From positions 1 through 7,695 of the forward strand of contig JALHPX010000145.1 in the NCBI GenBank assembly GCA_022842225.1: a stretch of 7,695 nt of DNA, read 5' to 3'. Shown here in pieces: positions 6,495 through 7,695 of the stretch (the first letter of the stretch is position 1; the number at the start of each line of letters is the position of its first letter). The translations under genes and the position numbers were made by a program. The DNA is from a bacterium. Its GTDB lineage: Bacteria; Bdellovibrionota; FAC87; UBA2466. Below the pieces are notes generated by a model. It made no database searches and was not told where the DNA came from. It saw only the letters and a list, made by a program, of their open reading frames with translations.

Positions 6495-6620
6495 TCACCG
6501 TCTTGAAGAGCTATTTCGCCAAAGATCCACCTTTTCTAAAAACTCCTCCGCGGAAAAAGTCTCTGCCAGAGCAGGGAAAGAAAGGGCCAGGAATAAAAAC
6601 AAAATACGAAGCGATTGCAT
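6495..6620 (-). pseudogene. Signal-peptide start of the same gene, cut off by a frameshift
   Basis: The ATG at 6620 begins a 41-codon frame giving a textbook Sec signal peptide: basic MQSLR, a hydrophobic core ILFLFLALSF, and the cleavage site PALA followed by ETFSAEEFLEKVDLW. It then runs into TGA at 6497. The adjacent frame, which holds the 311-residue body, is open from 6535 downward, so the two overlap over about 38 bases. Removing one base there, for example one T of the CTTT at 6521-6524 on the coding strand, would join them into an exported protein of about 370 residues. Possible causes are a sequencing error, a real disabling mutation, or a programmed +1 shift. An AGGA lies about 12 bases upstream of the ATG, slightly far. 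A free-standing 41-residue peptide is less likely. Confidence 0.6.
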
Positions 6621-6802
6621 GACTTAGAAAATTCCTAAAAATTAAAAAGTGAGAACGAAAAAAAGAGAGACGGCTTACCGCCAATAGGAAGAGCCACGCC
6701 AATGGCCGCTTTGAAGCGCGGAACAAAATGCAATAGCGATACTCATGTTTTGGAGTTAACAATCCGCGAAATAAAGATCAAGTAGCAAAAGCGGTGGGAG
6801 CG
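6621..6802. other. Intergenic gap (182 bases) without recognisable gene
   Basis: Between the signal-peptide ORF and the DUF2721 stop I see no gene, no clear terminator and no promoter with both hexamers. It holds a purine-rich tract near 6655-6670 (a pyrimidine run on the coding strand) and a short inverted repeat CGCTT-TG-AAGCG at about 6708-6719. A minus-strand frame of about 83 codons overlapping it (6511-6762) is not protein-like and overlaps the signal peptide out of frame. Confidence 0.5.
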
Positions 6803-7324
6803 TTATTTTGTCGATTGGTCGCCGTGCGTGCGCGCGCGCAAACTTCGAAAGAAATCGATTTCCTTGCGGTTTTGTAAGAGCGCAATCCAACACTCCCGGA
6901 ACAACTGGTACGACGCGCAGAGAAGCAAAACCACGCCAAACGCCGCCAAAATCGTCGGTAACTCGCCCAAGGCGCCCTGCGTGCGCACGTCTAGAGCGAC
7001 GGCCAAACTAGTTCCGATAAATGCCGCCATCGCCAGATACAAAGCGGCCAAGGCAATGCGAATGCGACTGCTGCGGTCTTCGAGCCAGCTCAGTTGCTGC
7101 ACGAAATTCTTGATCCGCTCGGGTACAAAATCGAGTTCGGTGCCCCGGCGCAATTGGTCCAAGCGCTCATTGAGTTCGCGGATGCGGTCCACCACTCGCG
7201 ACACCCGATTGGAAGTCGAGATAATGAGCGACCCGCATACAGTCATAAAGATCGCAGGCGTAATCATCGCGCTGAGCGTGGCGTAATTGGGGACGGAGCT
7301 AACAGAAATGAGAGGCATATCCAT
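6803..7324 (-). CDS. DUF2721-family membrane protein
   Basis: The 173-residue protein matches the DUF2721 pattern. An N-terminal membrane segment (about 17-36) reads SAMITPAIFMTVCGSLIIST and is followed at once by the family's hallmark SNRVSRVVDRIRELNERL at 38-55. A charged, probably coiled-coil region follows at about 45-88 (RIRELNERLDQLRRG, IKNFVQQLSWLEDRSSRIR). Two further membrane helices lie at about 89-111 (IALAALYLAMAAFIG) and 122-143 (PTILAAFGVVLLLCASYQLF), then a cytosolic basic tail. The function of the family is unknown; members are small inner-membrane proteins. ATG at 7324 is the first start with an AGG upstream, and Met3 is an alternative. It is divergent from the transporter-like gene across 66 bases and has a plausible sigma-70 promoter. 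Confidence 0.88.
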   Translation of the reverse strand: MDMPLISVSSVPNYATLSAMITPAIFMTVCGSLIISTSNRVSRVVDRIRELNERLDQLRRGTELDFVPERIKNFVQQLSWLEDRSSRIRIALAALYLAMAAFIGTSLAVALDVRTQGALGELPTILAAFGVVLLLCASYQLFRECWIALLQNRKEIDFFRSLRARTHGDQSTK

Positions 7325-7333
7325 TTGGCCTAA

Positions 7334-7361
7334 ATTATCGTCTGCAGTGCGGGTTTGTCAT
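7334..7361 (-). promoter_or_regulatory. Probable sigma-70-type promoter of the DUF2721 gene
   Basis: On the minus strand ATGACA (7361-7356) and GATAAT (7339-7334) each match five of six consensus bases and are separated by 16 bases. Transcription would start within a few bases of the ATG at 7324, so the mRNA would be nearly leaderless unless Met3 or another start is used. Confidence 0.4.
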
Positions 7362-7390
7362 CTTTGGACGAGTTAGGTACTAATCGGGGC

Positions 7391-7695
7391 TTGAAGCCGG
7401 TTTTATTTGTCTCGTTTGCCGCGTTCTTTCTTCTTTCGGGCTATGAATTCGTTCGCAGTCCATCCAATACCCTTTTCCAAAAAGCATACGGGGCCGAGAA
7501 CTTCGCTCTGGTTATGAGTTTTCTACCGGTGATGCTGATCATCGCCGTGGGCGGGTACAACCTTTTGCTCACCCGGCTTAAACCTAAAAAGACGCTACTC
7601 CTTATCACCTTGCTCTCTGCGGTCTTGATTGCTGGCTGCCAGCAGGCGATTGCCCATGGTTTTGTGGCTGCGGCCGCGATCTTGTATCTGCTGCG
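7391..7695 (+). CDS. Multipass membrane transporter-like protein, N-terminal fragment (3' end outside window)
   Basis: The frame is open from 7334 to the right edge. Starting at the TTG at 7391 gives 101 residues dominated by membrane helices: about 3-18 (PVLFVSFAAFFLLSGY), 38-60 (FALVMSFLPVMLIIAVGGYN), 68-84 (TLLLITLLSAVLIAG) and the beginning of another at 90. Between the first two is YEFVRSPSNTLFQKAYGAEN, and after the second a short basic loop TRLKPKKT. This arrangement (helix, R-x-x-x-N-loop, two helices with a basic cytoplasmic turn) resembles MFS carriers of the ATP:ADP antiporter/NTP transporter group, but the fragment is too short to be certain. No ATG occurs in frame before about 7514, so a TTG start is needed; TTGs at 7364 and 7355 are alternatives. 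The Shine-Dalgarno is poor. Confidence 0.6.
   Translation, partial: MKPVLFVSFAAFFLLSGYEFVRSPSNTLFQKAYGAENFALVMSFLPVMLIIAVGGYNLLLTRLKPKKTLLLITLLSAVLIAGCQQAIAHGFVAAAAILYLL

Noticed and set aside
6704..6723. Possible hairpin terminator around CGCTTTGAAGCG
   Set aside because: The two-base loop is too small for a stable stem-loop, and no T-run follows on either strand.
6511..6762. Minus-strand open frame of 83 codons overlapping the signal peptide
   Set aside because: It is in the third frame, overlaps the convincing signal-peptide ORF, and reads as low-complexity Phe/Arg sequence with no plausible ribosome site.
1..7695. Search for tRNA, rRNA, CRISPR, insertion sequence, att site or defence-system genes
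   Set aside because: No cloverleaf-like segments, spaced repeats, transposase or integrase motifs, or known defence domains were seen. The window looks like ordinary densely packed chromosome with short convergent gaps.

Overview
This 7.7 kb window comes from a compact chromosome of a Gram-negative bacterium. It encodes the end of a TonB-dependent outer-membrane receptor, lipoproteins with lipobox-type signals and a secreted protein. Base composition looks balanced by eye (about half G+C). The receptor plus Ig-like lipoprotein pair, the Crp-like regulator and the nucleotide-transporter-like fragment would fit a Bdellovibrionota/Myxococcota-like lineage. That placement is a weak inference, because no rRNA or other marker gene is present.

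Layout, left to right. (1) Positions 2-1248, plus strand: the C-terminus of a TonB-dependent receptor overlaps by one base (TAATG) with an Ig-like lipoprotein. (2) Positions 1254-3532, minus strand: egtB then egtD with a 4-base ATGA overlap, the two core genes of ergothioneine synthesis. They converge on the lipoprotein gene with a 5-base gap. (3) Positions 3663-4709, plus strand: a Crp/Fnr-family regulator, divergent from egtB across about 130 bases, then a tiny proline-rich putative lipoprotein. (4) Positions 4714-6620, minus strand: a class I SAM-dependent methyltransferase of the LREDFCGT type, preceded by an unrecognised probably exported protein whose signal peptide and body lie in different frames. 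(5) Positions 6803-7324, minus strand: a DUF2721 membrane protein. (6) Positions 7391 to the right edge, plus strand: the start of a multipass membrane protein that resembles an MFS or ATP:ADP-antiporter-type carrier.

The clearest functional unit is egtBD. EgtD trimethylates histidine to hercynine, and EgtB is a non-haem iron sulfoxide synthase that joins a thiol donor to it. By-eye comparison places this EgtB in the group that uses free cysteine rather than gamma-glutamylcysteine, which would remove the need for EgtA and EgtC. No EgtE-type C-S lyase is in the window. The divergent Crp-like protein is an obvious candidate regulator, and its nucleotide pocket lacks the usual phosphate-binding arginine. 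The most notable irregularity is the frame break at the 5' end of the gene at 5507-6620. No RNA genes, CRISPR arrays, insertion sequences or prophage genes were seen, and no stretch over 300 bases lacks a gene.
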